Positions 45,686-54,364 are shown, numbered from the stretch's first letter. The stretch is DNA of 64,000 nucleotides from UBA8752 sp049610565 (GCA_049610565.1 JBMYZR010000002.1:1-64000), one strand, 5' to 3'. A program made the numbers and translations. The notes: generated by a model not told the origin, from the letters alone.

Positions 45686-47014
45686 TCACTCGACGACCAC
45701 CTCATCGGAGAAGTAAGATGGACCGACGTCTCCCTGAATGACGGCAGTCCACGCAAAGGTCTGGCCGGGTCGGGCGCGATCCTCTCCAGGCAGGGAGCCG
45801 TCCCACGCCTTGGGAACGGTCGTCTCGAACACAATGTGGCCTGTTCCGTCCTCGATCCTGAAGACGAACGGACGCTCTTCCGTCAGGAGCTTTCTCGGCA
45901 GGAAGGTGTCATACCGCCCGTCCCCGTCGGGGCTGAATCGCGCGGAGCCTCCCAAGCCGAAGCGACCTCCCACTTCCAGAACGTGGTCTGCCACGGACTG
46001 GCACCCATTGGGCGAGCTGGCCACCAGCTGGACGCGGTGCTCGCCGACGCGGGGGAAATTGAAGTCAACAGAACCGCCTTCCAGCGTCCGCTCTCCGTCC
46101 ATGACCCACAGAACGGAGGCTGCGTCCCGGCTTCGGTCCCTCAGGGCGACCGTGGGGTCCAGGGAAGCCGTGTTGGGCACATCCCACGTGAAGTCCGCTT
46201 CAGGGTTGGGGTGGATCGTCACCAGATTTTCGATGGTCCGGGTCCGGATGAGGCCGTCGCTGATGCGGGTCACACTCAAGGTGATGTCGTAAGTGCCCGG
46301 GGCATTGAATGTGTGATGCGGCTCGGACTCACTGCTGAATTGTCCATCACCGAAGTTCCACAACACCCGCACGTCCTTCAACAGCCGGGCCATCCGGAAT
46401 CCGATTTCAGTGCCCACGCACGCCTTGTCGATGTCCACGCCGAACGCGGCCGCCTTTTCAGCCGGGAGCTCCGCCCAGTCTTCTGGAACCTCAATGGGTT
46501 TGGCGGTTGAATGGGGCGGGTTAGAGGATGCCGCGTCAGTCGATGCGGCACGAGCAGGGGCAGCCCCCTGCCCTTCAATGGTAGCCGAAGCTCCGCTCTC
46601 GCTCAAGGGGACATCGGTTGCGCCAGCAGACTCCGAATCCGCCAGCGCGGAAGCCGCAGCATCACTGGCCGCCGACTCTGCCTCGAAATCCGCAACGTTG
46701 TCCGCGTTCATGGTCTCCGGAGAACCGACCTCAATCGACACGACCTCCTCGGCTTCGGGCAAAACCTCGGACTCATCCGGGTCCACGAACAGGAAGGCAC
46801 CGCCGAGCAAGGCAGCCGCAGCCGTCGGGCCGATGATCCAGCGCCAGGAGGCCGCGGCTGCACCGCCAGCCGCCCCGCCGGCCATGGCCGTCTGCATCGT
46901 GGCCCAAGAGGGCACCACCATGCCTGGCGCCTTCTCGATCGCCGACTTGACGCCCTGCTCGAAGCTGCCCCCCGCGGCCCGCTTCTTCTCGTCTTCGTTT
47001 CGTTCTTCGCTCAC
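45686..47014 (-). CDS. single-pass PKD protein, probable anti-sigma factor
   Basis: 442 residues from a GTG at 47014 that overlaps the sigma-factor stop by 4 bases (GTGA). The cytoplasmic part is about 55 residues (SEERNEDEKKRAAGGSFEQG...), followed by one membrane helix (WRWIIGPTAAAALLGGAFLFV, about 57-77) and a long acidic, Ala/Ser-rich linker. A PKD domain follows (about 195-250, VLWNFGDGQFSS) and a second PKD/Ig-like unit. The C-terminal 85 residues start ARFSPDGDGRYDTFLP and resemble the CHU_C sorting domain. No zinc HxxxCxxC motif is present. Coupling with an ECF sigma gene and one-pass topology indicate a trans-envelope anti-sigma factor; direct proof is lacking. The sensory signal may relate to T9SS cargo. 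Confidence 0.8.
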   Translation of the reverse strand: MSEERNEDEKKRAAGGSFEQGVKSAIEKAPGMVVPSWATMQTAMAGGAAGGAAAASWRWIIGPTAAAALLGGAFLFVDPDESEVLPEAEEVVSIEVGSPETMNADNVADFEAESAASDAAASALADSESAGATDVPLSESGASATIEGQGAAPARAASTDAASSNPPHSTAKPIEVPEDWAELPAEKAAAFGVDIDKACVGTEIGFRMARLLKDVRVLWNFGDGQFSSESEPHHTFNAPGTYDITLSVTRISDGLIRTRTIENLVTIHPNPEADFTWDVPNTASLDPTVALRDRSRDAASVLWVMDGERTLEGGSVDFNFPRVGEHRVQLVASSPNGCQSVADHVLEVGGRFGLGGSARFSPDGDGRYDTFLPRKLLTEERPFVFRIEDGTGHIVFETTVPKAWDGSLPGEDRARPGQTFAWTAVIQGDVGPSYFSDEVVVE

Positions 47015-47610
47015 TTCTCTTTCAGTTTCCGCCTCAACACCTCGCGCAGATTGCGCCGGGCCTTGGCGTAATTGGACTTCGACGTCCCCTCGGAAATCTC
47101 CAGCCGTGCTGCGATTTCCCGGTGGCCGTAATCCTCGATGGCGTAGAGGTTGAACACCGCCCGGTACATGGGCGACAGCTCTTCCATCGCATCGAGGACG
47201 TCCCGGTAATCGAGACCGGCCCATTCCGGGCCGTCTCCCACGTCCTCACGTTGCCGTTCGGACAGGACGTCGAGCATCTCCTCGTTCTCCCCCACCCATT
47301 GCAGTTGCTTGTTGGCCCTCAGCGCATCGATGGCCATGTGGACCATGATCCTGCGGACCCAACCTTCGAAGGACCCCTTGAAGGTGTATCCGCCGATGTT
47401 GCCGAACACCTTGATGAACCCATCCTGCAATACGTCCAGCGCTTCCTGCTCCCCGGAGATGTATCGGCGGATGGCCAGCATCATGTTGGGCGCGAAGGCC
47501 TCGTAAATGTGCTGTTGTCCCCGCTGCTCACCGGCTTGCGCGGACAGGATCCAATCTCTCAATTGGTCCGGCCCGGGTGGCGCTTTCGAGGGGTTGACGA
47601 ATCGATTCAC
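47011..47610 (-). CDS. ECF-subfamily RNA polymerase sigma factor
   Basis: 199 residues. Sigma region 2 is recognisable by EQEALDVLQDGFIKVFGNIGGYTFKGSFEGWVRRIMVHMAID (about 55-95) and region 4 by LSPMYRAVFNLYAIEDYGHREIAARLEISEGTSKSNYAKARRNLRE (about 145-190). Region 3 is absent, as in ECF factors. The GTG at 47610 is the only start that keeps the N-terminus (MNRFVNPSKAPPGPDQ). It directs polymerase to a small regulon, presumably released by the overlapping membrane PKD protein. The upstream gap of 118 bases is divergent with mnmA. Possible targets include its own operon and the T9SS cargo gene downstream. Confidence 0.92.
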   Translation of the reverse strand: MNRFVNPSKAPPGPDQLRDWILSAQAGEQRGQQHIYEAFAPNMMLAIRRYISGEQEALDVLQDGFIKVFGNIGGYTFKGSFEGWVRRIMVHMAIDALRANKQLQWVGENEEMLDVLSERQREDVGDGPEWAGLDYRDVLDAMEELSPMYRAVFNLYAIEDYGHREIAARLEISEGTSKSNYAKARRNLREVLRRKLKEK

Positions 47611-47728
47611 TTTTGGTTGCCCCGTAAGAAGACATCATTCACAAAAATCCCTGTGTGGACATCTGGGCAGCGACAATATCGAAAGAGAAAGGAAGCCCCC
47701 TCCCTCCTTCGGGCGTTAGTTTCGCACC

Positions 47729-48877
47729 ATGCGTGTCGTCGTCGGACTTTCAGGGGGAGTGGACAGCAGTGTCGCCGCCGCCCTTCTCCAACAGGAGGGC
47801 CATGAGGTCATCGGCATCTTCATGCGCAATTGGGTGGACGATTCCGTCACCCTCGACAATGCCTGTCCCTGGGTGGACGATGCCAACGACGCCTTGCTCG
47901 TCGCCCAGCACCTGGGCATTCCCTTTCAGGTCATCGACCTGTCCGATGCGTACAAGGAGCGCATCGTGAACCACATGTTCGCCGAATACGCCGCCGGTCG
48001 GACCCCCAACCCGGACGTGCTCTGCAACCGGGAAATCAAGTTCGACCTCTTCCGACAGGCGGCCAGGCAACTCGGCGCCGACGCCGTGGCCACGGGGCAC
48101 TATTGCCGCCGGGACACCACCCCGGATGGACACCACCGCCTGCTCGCCGGCATCGACGGCAACAAGGACCAGAGCTACTTCCTCTGCCAGGTGGACCAGG
48201 ACCAGCTGTCAGACGCCCTGTTCCCCGTGGGCGAGCTCGAAAAGCCAGAGGTTCGGCGCATCGCAGAGGAGCTGGGACTGCCGACAGCGGGCAAGAAAGA
48301 CAGCCAGGGCCTCTGCTTCGTGGGCAAGGTCAAGCTGCCCGAATTCCTCCAGCAGCAGCTCGAGGTCCAGCACGGCCCCATCCTCGAGGTGCCGCCTGCG
48401 GCGGTGATTCCGGGTGAATCCGCCTGGACCGAGCCGCACTGGGACCTCGGTCAATGCGCAGAGGTGGGGACCCACCCGGGCGCCCATTTCTTCACCATCG
48501 GTCAGCGCCGCGGACTCAACGTCGGTGGGCACGCTGAACCGCTGTTCGTGATCGGCAAGGACATGTCGCGCAATGCACTTTTCGTGGGTGAATCCGAGCG
48601 CCATCCAGGCCTTCACCGACGGGGCCTGTCCATGGCGGCGGCTGATGTACACTGGATCCGGCCGGACCTCCAACCGGACGACCACCTGCCCCTGCGCGTG
48701 CTCGCCCGGTTCCGATACAGGCAACCCCTGCAGCCGGCCACCCTGACCGTTCACGGACAGGACCTGGCCACGCTGGTTTTCGATGAGCCCCAATCGGGCA
48801 TCGCCGCCGGGCAATTTGCTGCTTGGCACGACGCCGAGACCGGCGAGGAGGTCCTCGGCAGCGGGGTCATCGCCTGA
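47729..48877 (+). CDS. mnmA: tRNA-specific 2-thiouridylase
   Basis: 382 residues. It adds sulfur at C2 of the wobble uridine of Lys, Glu and Gln tRNAs. The PP-loop SGGVDSSV lies at residues 8-15. The first catalytic Cys is in NPDVLCNREIKFD (about residue 98) and the second in SQGLCFVG (about 195). The TGHYCRRD and GNKDQSYFLCQ motifs are family-typical. The start is the ATG at 47729; TAGTTTCG, a near-promoter, ends 4 bases before it. It is divergent from the sigma gene. Confidence 0.96.
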   Translation: MRVVVGLSGGVDSSVAAALLQQEGHEVIGIFMRNWVDDSVTLDNACPWVDDANDALLVAQHLGIPFQVIDLSDAYKERIVNHMFAEYAAGRTPNPDVLCNREIKFDLFRQAARQLGADAVATGHYCRRDTTPDGHHRLLAGIDGNKDQSYFLCQVDQDQLSDALFPVGELEKPEVRRIAEELGLPTAGKKDSQGLCFVGKVKLPEFLQQQLEVQHGPILEVPPAAVIPGESAWTEPHWDLGQCAEVGTHPGAHFFTIGQRRGLNVGGHAEPLFVIGKDMSRNALFVGESERHPGLHRRGLSMAAADVHWIRPDLQPDDHLPLRVLARFRYRQPLQPATLTVHGQDLATLVFDEPQSGIAAGQFAAWHDAETGEEVLGSGVIA

Positions 48878-48901
48878 CCCCCCCGTGTGGGTGAACCGGC
48901 C

Positions 48902-49885
48902 TCAGGCCTGGTCCTTCAACAAGTAGTGGTTGCGGTCGGGCGCATTGCGCGTCACGAGCTCTCCGAGGAACCCGGCGAGGAAGAGCTGAAGGCCCATGAC
49001 CATGAAGGCCAAGGCGACGTAGAACGCACTGATCTCCGCGATGTTCTTGGCCTCCATGCCCTGGCTGATGGCCCACAGTTTGTATCCGCCAATCGCACCG
49101 AACAGACCAAAGCCGCCGAGGAACATGAGCGTCCCCAACACCCCGAAGAGGTGCATCGGCTTGTGGCCAAACCGGCCGATGAACGCAATGGTCAACAGAT
49201 CGAGGAACCCATTCACGAAGCGCTCCAGTCCGAATTTGGTGACCCCGTATTTGCGGGCCCTGTGCTGGACCACTTGCTCGCCGATGCGGCCGAAGCCCGC
49301 CTGTTTGGCCAGCACGGGGATGTACCTGTGCATTTCCCCATTGACCTCAACGGCCCGGACGACCTCCCTGCGGTAGGCCTTGAGTCCGCAGTTGAAATCG
49401 TGGAGGTGGATGCCGCTGACCTGTCGCGTGGCCCAATTGTACAGCTTGGTCGGCACCGTTTTGGTGATCGGGTCATAGCGCTTCTTCTTCCAGCCGCTCA
49501 CCAGGTCGAACCCGTCCTCCAGCACGCGCCGTTCCAACTCGGGCACTTCATCGGGACTGTCCTGCAGGTCGGCATCCATGGTGATGACCACCTTGCCGCG
49601 GACCACCCGAAATCCGGTGTGGAGGGCGGCACTCTTTCCCTGGTTGCGCGCGAAACTCAGCCCCACGACCCGGTCGCCGAATTCAGATTTGAGCTGCTTC
49701 ACGACGTCCCATGAACGGTCGGTCGACCCATCGTCTACAAAGACGACTTCATAGGCTCGGCCCTGAAGCACGCGGTCGATCCACGCCATCAACTCCGGCA
49801 AGCTCTCCTCCTCATTGAACAGGGGAACCACGATGCTCAAGTCCAATTCAGGACGAAGGGGTGCGGTGAGGCTGCGGGTGTCCAC
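48902..49885 (-). CDS. family 2 glycosyltransferase, polyprenyl-phosphate type
   Basis: 327 residues. The GT-A domain opens VVPLFNEEESLPEL, with the metal/sugar-binding Asp motifs VFVDDGSTD (about residues 46-54) and MDADLQDSP (about 103-111). Two C-terminal membrane helices (around LFGVLGTLMFLGGFGLFG and FYVALAFMVMGLQLFLAGF) match the DPMS/GtrB/ArnC group, which charges polyprenyl phosphate with a sugar. It could supply the donor for the GT-C transferase at 35-36.6 kb; this is inferred. The start is the GTG at 49885, because further upstream sequence would overlap the DUF4199 gene. Confidence 0.88.
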   Translation of the reverse strand: MDTRSLTAPLRPELDLSIVVPLFNEEESLPELMAWIDRVLQGRAYEVVFVDDGSTDRSWDVVKQLKSEFGDRVVGLSFARNQGKSAALHTGFRVVRGKVVITMDADLQDSPDEVPELERRVLEDGFDLVSGWKKKRYDPITKTVPTKLYNWATRQVSGIHLHDFNCGLKAYRREVVRAVEVNGEMHRYIPVLAKQAGFGRIGEQVVQHRARKYGVTKFGLERFVNGFLDLLTIAFIGRFGHKPMHLFGVLGTLMFLGGFGLFGAIGGYKLWAISQGMEAKNIAEISAFYVALAFMVMGLQLFLAGFLGELVTRNAPDRNHYLLKDQA

Positions 49886-49934
49886 GTCGGTTCGGTGTTC
49901 TGGGTGGGGCGTCGTCGTTGGCCGCAAAATACGG

Positions 49935-50513
49935 TCAGGCGCCCAAGGTCTCCTGCCCATCGGGCGTTCGGCGCAAGATGGCCGACACGATGGCGGCCAC
50001 GAGGGAAACCCAGAGCAACGCGGTCATGGCGTCGACGGCTTGTCCGGCGGGGGTCAACGACCACAGGGCCTGCTCCCGAAACATCTCCGCCATGGTGGTG
50101 CTGTCCTGCGCCTCCGCATCCAAGCCGATTCCGAACACGGCCAACGCCTCCGTGGACTTGTCCGCCAGCATGTTGGCATAGTCCTCAGCGTGATCGGGGT
50201 GGAGCAGACCGAAATACAGGAGGTTGAACATGTTGTAGCCGAGCCGCGCCAACCACCCAGCCAGAAGGGACAACCCAAAGGCCCGTCCATACTGAAGTCC
50301 GCCCTCCTCTTGGCGCACCGTGAGCAACACCATCACCATGACCGACACCACGACCATCAGCACAAACGGTGTGGACCAGGAACCGAGAAGCCATTCAAAG
50401 TGCACCAGGACCGCCATGAAATACCCGACCATGACGAGGACAGCGCCCAACCCGGCGTGCAGGAAGAGCGACGGGGGAAGGTCTCGACGAGAACGGAGAG
50501 TGGGCGAAGACAT
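49935..50513 (-). CDS. DUF4199 membrane protein
   Basis: 192 residues with four predicted membrane helices (LFLHAGLGAVLVMVGYFMAVL, TPFVLMVVVSVMVMVLLTV, GRAFGLSLLAGWLARLGYNMF and a C-terminal ALLWVSLVAAIVSAIL). This helix pattern and GLQYGRAFGLSLL are typical of DUF4199 proteins, found mostly in Bacteroidota and often beside a GT2 gene as here. Function unknown. The ATG at 50513 begins MSSPTLRSRRDLPPS. The upstream gap to the SRP RNA gene is divergent. Confidence 0.85.
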   Translation of the reverse strand: MSSPTLRSRRDLPPSLFLHAGLGAVLVMVGYFMAVLVHFEWLLGSWSTPFVLMVVVSVMVMVLLTVRQEEGGLQYGRAFGLSLLAGWLARLGYNMFNLLYFGLLHPDHAEDYANMLADKSTEALAVFGIGLDAEAQDSTTMAEMFREQALWSLTPAGQAVDAMTALLWVSLVAAIVSAILRRTPDGQETLGA

Positions 50514-50563
50514 GGTGGAAGACAACCGATTGAGGCGAAAATACACCCGGGCGTTTCCTGTCC

Positions 50564-50571
50564 TACCTTTG
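50564..50571 (+). promoter_or_regulatory. sigma-A -7 element (TACCTTTG) for SRP RNA
   Basis: Exact TAnnTTTG match ending 5 bases before the inferred 5' end of the SRP RNA at 50577. This spacing serves as an internal calibration of start-site distance in this genome. Confidence 0.6.
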
Positions 50572-50576
50572 CCCCG

Positions 50577-50676
50577 GAGGGCAAGTCTCCCACGGCCAGC
50601 TCCCACTCAATCCCCCAGGGCCGGAAGGCAGCAAGGGTAGGTGGTCGTAGCGGTGCGATGGGAATCGCTTGCCCTC
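50577..50676 (+). ncRNA. ffs: SRP RNA (4.5S, bacterial small type)
   Basis: RNA core of the signal recognition particle. The closing stem GAGGGCAAG (50577-50585) pairs exactly with CTTGCCCTC (50668-50676). The conserved Ffh-binding loop reads CCGGAAGGCAGCAAGGG (about 50621-50637), matching the bacterial domain IV consensus with its GGAA tetraloop region. The RNA is about 100 nt. TCTTTTT (50677-50683) directly after the stem gives a rho-independent end. The -7 element is exact. Confidence 0.94.
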
Positions 50677-50683
50677 TCTTTTT
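50677..50683 (+). terminator. T-tract of SRP RNA terminator
   Basis: TCTTTTT immediately follows the 9-bp closing stem of the SRP RNA. The SDR start codon is only 4 bases further on, so the SDR reading frame begins essentially on top of the terminator. Confidence 0.65.
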
Positions 50684-50687
50684 CCCC

Positions 50688-51512
50688 ATGTCCACCCCCT
50701 TCCCCGCACACGCCAAGACCGTGCTGGTGACCGGCGCCACCACCGGCATCGGCCACGCCATCGCCACCGTCTTGGCCCAGGCCGGTCATCGCGTCTGGGG
50801 CACCGGACGGCGGGTCGAGTTCTCTCCTCCCACATTGGGTCAGGCCGGCACCGTTCGCCTCGACGTCACCGATCCCGCCTCCGTCGAGGAGGCCATCCGC
50901 TCGGTCGTCGACCAGGGCCACGGACTCGATGCGGTCGTCAACAATGCCGGCATCGGCATGATGGGCGCCATGGGCGACACCACCGAGGACGAGCTGTTGT
51001 CGGTGTACCGGACCAATGTGGTCGGGCTGCACACTGTCAGCCGCGCCGCCTTTCCCCACCTGATCGCCTCTCGCGGACATCTGATGCATGTCGGCAGCGT
51101 GGCCGGTGTCGTCGGACTGCCCTTCCGGGGCGTGTACTGCTCGTCCAAAGCCGCCGTGGAACTCATTGCAGAGGCCCAGAGCATGGAACTCGCCCGGCAC
51201 GGCGTTCGGGTGACCGTGCTTCGCCCCGGCGATTTCAGAACGGCCATCAACAACAACCGCCTCCGGGTCGCCTCTCCGGATGGCGACACCTATCCGGGAT
51301 TCGAGGAGGTCTGCGAAGCCGTCAATGCAGAAGTCGCCCACGCCCGCGAGCCGGAAGACATGGGCAAGGCCGTCCTCAAATTGCTCGGACAAGCCCGCCC
51401 TCCGCTCTACGTCACGGTGGCTCCGCCCCTCCAGCGGCTCGCCATCCGGTTGAAGCGCATCCTGCCCGCCCGGCTGTTCGAGCGGCTCATCGCCAGGCGC
51501 TACCCCCTCTGA
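50688..51512 (+). CDS. short-chain dehydrogenase/reductase
   Basis: 274 residues, classical SDR fold. The cofactor loop TGATTGIGHA lies at residues 15-24, the structural NNAG at about 85-88, the catalytic Ser in VGSVAG and the catalytic pair in YCSSK (about 150-154). The C-terminal extension (LKRILPARLFERLI) is basic and amphipathic, common in SDRs that act on lipids at membranes. NADP(H) preference and substrate cannot be fixed. The ATG at 50688 is 11 bases after the SRP RNA, so it has no room for its own promoter unless that lies within ffs. Confidence 0.85.
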   Translation: MSTPFPAHAKTVLVTGATTGIGHAIATVLAQAGHRVWGTGRRVEFSPPTLGQAGTVRLDVTDPASVEEAIRSVVDQGHGLDAVVNNAGIGMMGAMGDTTEDELLSVYRTNVVGLHTVSRAAFPHLIASRGHLMHVGSVAGVVGLPFRGVYCSSKAAVELIAEAQSMELARHGVRVTVLRPGDFRTAINNNRLRVASPDGDTYPGFEEVCEAVNAEVAHAREPEDMGKAVLKLLGQARPPLYVTVAPPLQRLAIRLKRILPARLFERLIARRYPL

Positions 51513-51549
51513 TTCGGGAGTCCGCCTCCCCTGCCCCAACTTTGGCGGC

Positions 51550-53073
51550 ATGAGCCAAGACCCGGTCCACGCCCGCCCCATCACCAAGGTCCTCGTCGCC
51601 AACCGCGGCGAAATCGCCCTTCGCATCATGCGCACGTTGCGGTCCATGGGCATCGCCAGCGTGGCCGTACACTCGGATGTCGACGGCAACATGCCCTTTG
51701 CCCGGTACGCCGACGAGGCGGTCCACATCGGGCCAGCCACGGCGTCCGAGAGCTACCTGGTCTTCGACCGCATCCTCGACGCCGCCCGGGCGACCGGAGC
51801 CGACGCCATCCACCCCGGCTACGGCTTTCTCAGCGAGAATGCCGACTTCGCTGAGGCTGTGGAAAAGGCGGGACTCACCTTCATCGGCCCCAACCCGGAC
51901 AGCATCCGGACCATGGGCGACAAACTCTCTGCCAAGGAAGCCGTGGCCGAGCAGAATGTGCCCCTGGTGCCCGGTTCGGATGGCGAGGTCACCGACCTTG
52001 ATGAGGCCGAGCGGCTGGCGGCCGAGATCGGTTTTCCGGTGATGGTCAAGGCCAGCGCCGGCGGCGGCGGAAAGGGCATGCGGGTGGTGCACGACCCCGC
52101 AGCACTGCGCGGAGAGACCGAGCGTGCCATGAGCGAGGCCACCAGCGCCTTCGGCAACGGGGCCGTGTTCCTCGAACGGTTCGTGACCGAACCCCGACAC
52201 ATTGAAATCCAGGTCCTGTGCGACCGCCATGGACAGGGCGTCCACCTCTTTGAACGAGAGTGCAGCATCCAGCGCCGGCACCAGAAGGTGGTCGAGGAGG
52301 CCCCCTCCGCCTTGCTCGACGACGGGCTCCGTGAACGCATGGGCGCTTGCGCCCTCGATTGCGCGCGAAGCTGCGGGTACGTGGGCGCCGGAACCGTGGA
52401 GTTCCTGGTGGATGCCCAGCGGAATTTCTACTTCCTGGAGATGAACACCCGCCTCCAGGTGGAGCATCCCGTGACGGAGATGATCACCGGCGTCGATCTC
52501 GTGGAAGAGCAGGTTCGCATCGCCCGGGGCGAGCGGCTCCGCATCACACAGGACCAACTCCGCATCCAGGGCCACGCCATCGAACTGCGGGTCTACGCTG
52601 AGGATGTCCCCGCCGGCTTCCTGCCGTCCACGGGGGTGCTCGCGACCCACGTCATTCCCGAAGGCCCGGGCATCCGGGTCGATGCCGGCGTCGAAGAAGG
52701 CGATGCCATCTCGATCTACTACGATCCGATGATCTCCAAGCTGTGCGCCCACGGCATGAACCGAGAGCAGGCCATCGAACGCCTGCGGCGGGCCATCGAC
52801 GAATACCTCATCCAGGGCCTCGACACCACCCTCGAATTCGGACGGTATGTGCTGGACCATGAGGCGTTCATCTCCGGCGAGTTCGACACTGGCTTCGTGG
52901 GCGCCCACTTCGATGCGGAGCGCTTTGCCGACCACCTCGCCCGACGCCGAGGAGGAGGCGACTGGCGGGCCGTGACCGCCGCCCTCGAATCGGAATCGGA
53001 GGGGCATCCTGCGTCCGCAGGAGCAGAAAGCACTGGCGCACCCAGCGGCTGGTCGCGCCGATTTTCCGATTGA
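51550..53073 (+). CDS. accC: biotin carboxylase subunit
   Basis: 507 residues. An ATP-grasp biotin carboxylase that carboxylates biotin on a carrier protein with ATP and bicarbonate. The N-terminal domain starts KVLVANRGEIALRIMRTL. The ATP loop GGGGKGMR lies at about 172-179, the metal site EMNTRLQVEHPVTE at about 297-310, and CSIQRRHQKVVEEAP is intact. The last 50 residues are an unusual low-complexity tail. No biotin carrier or carboxyltransferase gene adjoins, so it may serve acetyl-, propionyl- or methylcrotonyl-CoA carboxylase. CAACTTTG ends 5 bases before the ATG. Biotin import could come from bioY in this window. Confidence 0.92.
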   Translation: MSQDPVHARPITKVLVANRGEIALRIMRTLRSMGIASVAVHSDVDGNMPFARYADEAVHIGPATASESYLVFDRILDAARATGADAIHPGYGFLSENADFAEAVEKAGLTFIGPNPDSIRTMGDKLSAKEAVAEQNVPLVPGSDGEVTDLDEAERLAAEIGFPVMVKASAGGGGKGMRVVHDPAALRGETERAMSEATSAFGNGAVFLERFVTEPRHIEIQVLCDRHGQGVHLFERECSIQRRHQKVVEEAPSALLDDGLRERMGACALDCARSCGYVGAGTVEFLVDAQRNFYFLEMNTRLQVEHPVTEMITGVDLVEEQVRIARGERLRITQDQLRIQGHAIELRVYAEDVPAGFLPSTGVLATHVIPEGPGIRVDAGVEEGDAISIYYDPMISKLCAHGMNREQAIERLRRAIDEYLIQGLDTTLEFGRYVLDHEAFISGEFDTGFVGAHFDAERFADHLARRRGGGDWRAVTAALESESEGHPASAGAESTGAPSGWSRRFSD

Positions 53074-53125
53074 CAACCCGCCGGAAAGGGCAACTTTTCG
53101 GCACGGTTTTCGTTCCACAACCGCG

Positions 53126-53752
53126 ATGACACGGCGGACTCCAACTTCGGGCACCTCCATTCTGCTGATGGCCGGCTTGCTGGCGATCGGGATGTCCGCG
53201 TCTGCACAAACGGCCGTTCCTGACAGCCTGCCGCCGCTGGTCCATTTGCCCGAAGCCGAAGTGGCACCGGGCCCGACCATTCCCGCCGACCACCGGTGCC
53301 AGCCGGGATCCAGGCGCTACAGCCGCCTTGAACGCCGCGTCCTGAAAGTCTGGCCCTATGCCCAATTCGCGGGAGAGGCCATGGACAGCCTGGAGGTGGA
53401 AATGGCCCACATCGAATCCAAACGCGACCGGCGGTCCCTGATCGACCTCAAGGAGGCCGAACTCAAATCCCGCTTTGAAGGAGAATTGCGGCGGCTGACC
53501 GTTCGCGAGGGCGTCATCCTGATCCGGCTCATCGACCGGGAAGCCCAGCGAACCACCTTCGGCGTGGTCCAGGAATTGAAAGGCCGGCTGAGCGCCTTCA
53601 TGTGGCAAGGCCTCGCCCGCCTCTTCGGGCACGACCTCAAGAGCGAATACGACGCCGAGGGCGAGGATGCCGCCATTGAGCACATCCTCCATGCGCACGG
53701 CCTGGTCCACGCACCACCCGGGGCCACCGCGGGCGTCCTTGGTGCCGATTGA
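53126..53752 (+). CDS. DUF4294 exported protein
   Basis: 208 residues. The signal peptide is LLMAGLLAIGMSASAQ. The DUF4294 core reads RRYSRLERRVLKVWPYAQFA (about residues 63-82) and later REGVILIRLIDREAQRTTF (about 126-144). The family is restricted largely to Bacteroidota; function unknown, probably periplasmic. It lies 52 bases after accC and 54 bases before the exonuclease gene, which has its own promoter. Confidence 0.85.
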   Translation: MTRRTPTSGTSILLMAGLLAIGMSASAQTAVPDSLPPLVHLPEAEVAPGPTIPADHRCQPGSRRYSRLERRVLKVWPYAQFAGEAMDSLEVEMAHIESKRDRRSLIDLKEAELKSRFEGELRRLTVREGVILIRLIDREAQRTTFGVVQELKGRLSAFMWQGLARLFGHDLKSEYDAEGEDAAIEHILHAHGLVHAPPGATAGVLGAD

Positions 53753-53792
53753 CTCCCATTCCCTCCACACCTGCCGTGGCGATTCCGGCCTG

Positions 53793-53800
53793 TATCTTTG
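53793..53800 (+). promoter_or_regulatory. sigma-A -7 element (TATCTTTG), nearly leaderless
   Basis: Exact TAnnTTTG match with only 6 bases (CCCCGC) between it and the ATG at 53807. With the spacing seen at ffs, transcription would start within a base or two of the start codon. Confidence 0.55.
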
Positions 53801-53806
53801 CCCCGC

Positions 53807-54364
53807 ATGGAGAAGGCCTTCATCCTGTATGACCTCGAAGCCACCTGCTGGCGGACGAGTCGACCCAAACGGGTGGAAATCATCGAAGTTGGCGCGGTCA
53901 AGGTCAACGAAAACCTCGAGATCGTCTCCGAGTTCTGCGCGTTCGTCCGGCCCCTGATGCATCCGGTCATCAGCAAGTTCTGCACCTCCCTCACCTCCAT
54001 CCGCCAGTCCGACGTCGACCGGGCCCCGCTCTTCGACGAGGTCATGGAGGAATACGAAGATTGGATGGGCGTGGGCACCCACGATGTCATTCCCATGAGC
54101 TGGGGCGAATTCGACAAGCGCCAACTGAACACCGACGCCCACCTCCACGACATCCAACTCGGGTGGCTCGAGGCCCACGTATGCTTCCAGAAGCATTACG
54201 GGAAATGGAAGGAATCCAAGAACCAGATCGGACTCAAGAATGCCCTCGAGACCGAGGAGATTTCCTGGTCCGGCACCGAGCACAGGGCCATTGACGACGC
54301 CCGCAACATGGCCGAACTGTTCTGCAAGGTGGCCCGCCGGATTCCGAGTCTGGACCTGCAGTGA
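53807..54364 (+). CDS. DEDDh-type 3'-5' exonuclease
   Basis: 185 residues. The exonuclease ExoI motif LYDLEATCW carries the metal residues Asp9 and Glu11. The ExoIII block HRAIDDARNMAEL has His159 and Asp163/164. The layout resembles the ERI1/KapD-like branch of DnaQ-fold exonucleases that trim RNA or DNA 3' ends. It has no polymerase-associated or UvrC domains. The ATG at 53807 follows the promoter element by 6 bases. The stop overlaps the ccmB ATG by one base (TGATG), so ccm genes may be transcribed from here. Confidence 0.85.
   Translation: MEKAFILYDLEATCWRTSRPKRVEIIEVGAVKVNENLEIVSEFCAFVRPLMHPVISKFCTSLTSIRQSDVDRAPLFDEVMEEYEDWMGVGTHDVIPMSWGEFDKRQLNTDAHLHDIQLGWLEAHVCFQKHYGKWKESKNQIGLKNALETEEISWSGTEHRAIDDARNMAELFCKVARRIPSLDLQ

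Noticed and set aside
47611..47728. Possible tRNA or riboswitch in the sigma/mnmA gap
   Set aside because: No cloverleaf, T-loop or known aptamer core; the other intergenic gaps were also checked by eye and none holds a tRNA.
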